In this document: positions 62,794 through 64,000 of the stretch, one piece after another
Layout: each line of letters starts with the position of its first letter
Numbering within the stretch: position 1 is the stretch's first letter
Source of the DNA: Bifidobacterium aquikefiri
Lineage (GTDB): Bacteria; Actinomycetota; Actinomycetes; Actinomycetales; Bifidobacteriaceae
Length of the DNA stretch: 64,000 bases
Reading direction: 5' to 3'
NCBI RefSeq assembly: GCF_002259795.1
Contig: NZ_MWXA01000001.1
Location: 112,600 to 176,599 of the forward strand
Program-made: the position numbers and the translations under genes
Notes under the pieces: generated by a model
What the model was told of the DNA's origin: nothing
Database searches by the model: none
The model's input: only the letters and a program-made list of their open reading frames with translations

Positions 62794-63469
62794 ACTCAAG
62801 TCTTACCACGATGACGTGTGCTTACTGCGATGCCACGTGCGCTATTTCGGCGAGCGTGAAAGCATGGCTTGGCATCGTAAGTGTTTATGCCTTGCAGTTT
62901 TTGTATGTGCAACGGCAGCGCCACTCGATTTCCGAGCTTTGCATGGACTCGCTTTTCCCAAGAACTGCATGGTATCGAGTTCAAATAATGGAAATATCGT
63001 GTTAACCGTAGGCAGGTCATAATGAAGACGGCGACACGCCGTCAGACGAAGAATTTCAATCCTCTGGGTTGCTTTGATTTGGAGCGATCTGGTGGTTGCT
63101 CTATATTGGCGAAAATCTGACACGCCGAGGGAGACGTTTATTTACAACGTCTCTCAGCTTTATTGTACCCACCAAGATGCAAAACCATCTAAAAGAGAGT
63201 AGGCTTGTACTTCGCTGCTCAACACGGCGGACTTCTCCAAGTGAGAGAACAAAGCTTGTTGGTGTGGTGGTGGTTTGAGAACTCAAAAGCGTATTTGTAC
63301 TACTTTTTATAGTCAATTAATTGCCAGTTCGGCATGAGCCTGGGGCTTTGGTTCTGGGTGTCTGGGAGGACTTAATGATTGCCGATTTTTTTGTGTGGTT
63401 TGTTCTTTTTTGAACGAATCCGTCAATATGAATTATTTTTGAGAGTCGTTTTTGGCTCTTCATGATTTT
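62794..63469 (+). promoter_or_regulatory. rRNA operon promoter and leader region
   Basis: 676 bases without a protein gene. A hairpin lies at 62821-62881. A possible promoter is TTGGAG (63079-63084), spacer 17, TATATT (63102-63107). An 8-bp stem (63131-63138 with 63146-63153) and the conserved leader motif TTGAGAACTCAAAAGC (63275-63290) follow. The last 100 bases are T-rich and hold stems that may take part in 16S processing. Confidence 0.5.
62821..62881. repeat. Hairpin upstream of the rRNA leader
   Basis: CGATGCCA (62828-62835) / TGGCATCG (62870-62877) with an extra CTTA/TAAG pair outside (62821-62824, 62878-62881) and a three-base bulge. A weak terminator or structured leader is possible. 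Confidence 0.35.

Positions 63470-64000
<531 letters not shown>

Overview
The window is a piece of a Bifidobacterium chromosome. The 16S rRNA gene that starts near 63470 has bifidobacterial sequence features, and the leader before it carries the actinobacterial TTGAGAACTCAA motif. Gene content fits too: fused trehalose-6-phosphate synthase/phosphatase, oligo-1,6-glucosidase-type GH13 enzymes, GH36 alpha-galactosidase and ROK regulators. Species cannot be fixed from the sequence alone.

Region 1 (1 to about 23136) is the right part of an integrated conjugative element (ICE). It is visibly richer in G+C than the rest and ends at the 3' end of a tRNA-Ala gene. From that boundary leftward come a tyrosine integrase, an ImmA-type protease with its XRE repressor, a divergent operon (HTH regulator, excisionase-like protein, replication-type HTH protein), a 1391-residue wall-anchored AgI/II-like adhesin, and a Gram-positive type IV secretion operon. 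That operon follows the pCF10 prg/pcf order: PcfB-like protein, SSB, coupling protein, VirB2-like, VirB6-like, PrgI, VirB4, a CHAP plus transglycosylase hydrolase, and a VirB8-like protein. The left end holds cargo: a secreted protein, an LRR lipoprotein and a DUF1906 glycoside-hydrolase-like protein cut by the window edge. No relaxase and no second att site are visible, so the element continues to the left.

Region 2 (23137-39181) is housekeeping chromosome: a tRNA-Ile/tRNA-Ala operon, a zinc metallopeptidase, Dps, a CNNM/CorC-type transporter, beta-carbonic anhydrase, a Cys/Met PLP enzyme, a ClC channel with a histidine phosphatase, a membrane protein preceded by a promoter-terminator unit, an esterase, an NhaP antiporter, a P2-type ATPase and TadA.

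Region 3 (39488-55076) is carbohydrate metabolism: a ketopantoate-reductase-like gene, GH36 alpha-galactosidase, a ROK repressor, a sugar ABC importer (binding protein plus two permeases), two paralogous GH13 alpha-glucosidases and, between them, a fused TPS-TPP. The importer and glucosidases probably bring in and cut alpha-glucosides, and the fusion diverts glucose into trehalose.

Region 4 (55220-62793) holds threonine ammonia-lyase, a complete ferric-siderophore import operon (lipoprotein, two permeases, ATPase, reductase) and a sirtuin. The rRNA operon follows.

The most unusual non-coding structure is a dense array of perfect hairpins at 47901-48226 with a 35-bp direct repeat. Several genes also end inside long inverted repeats built from their own last codons.
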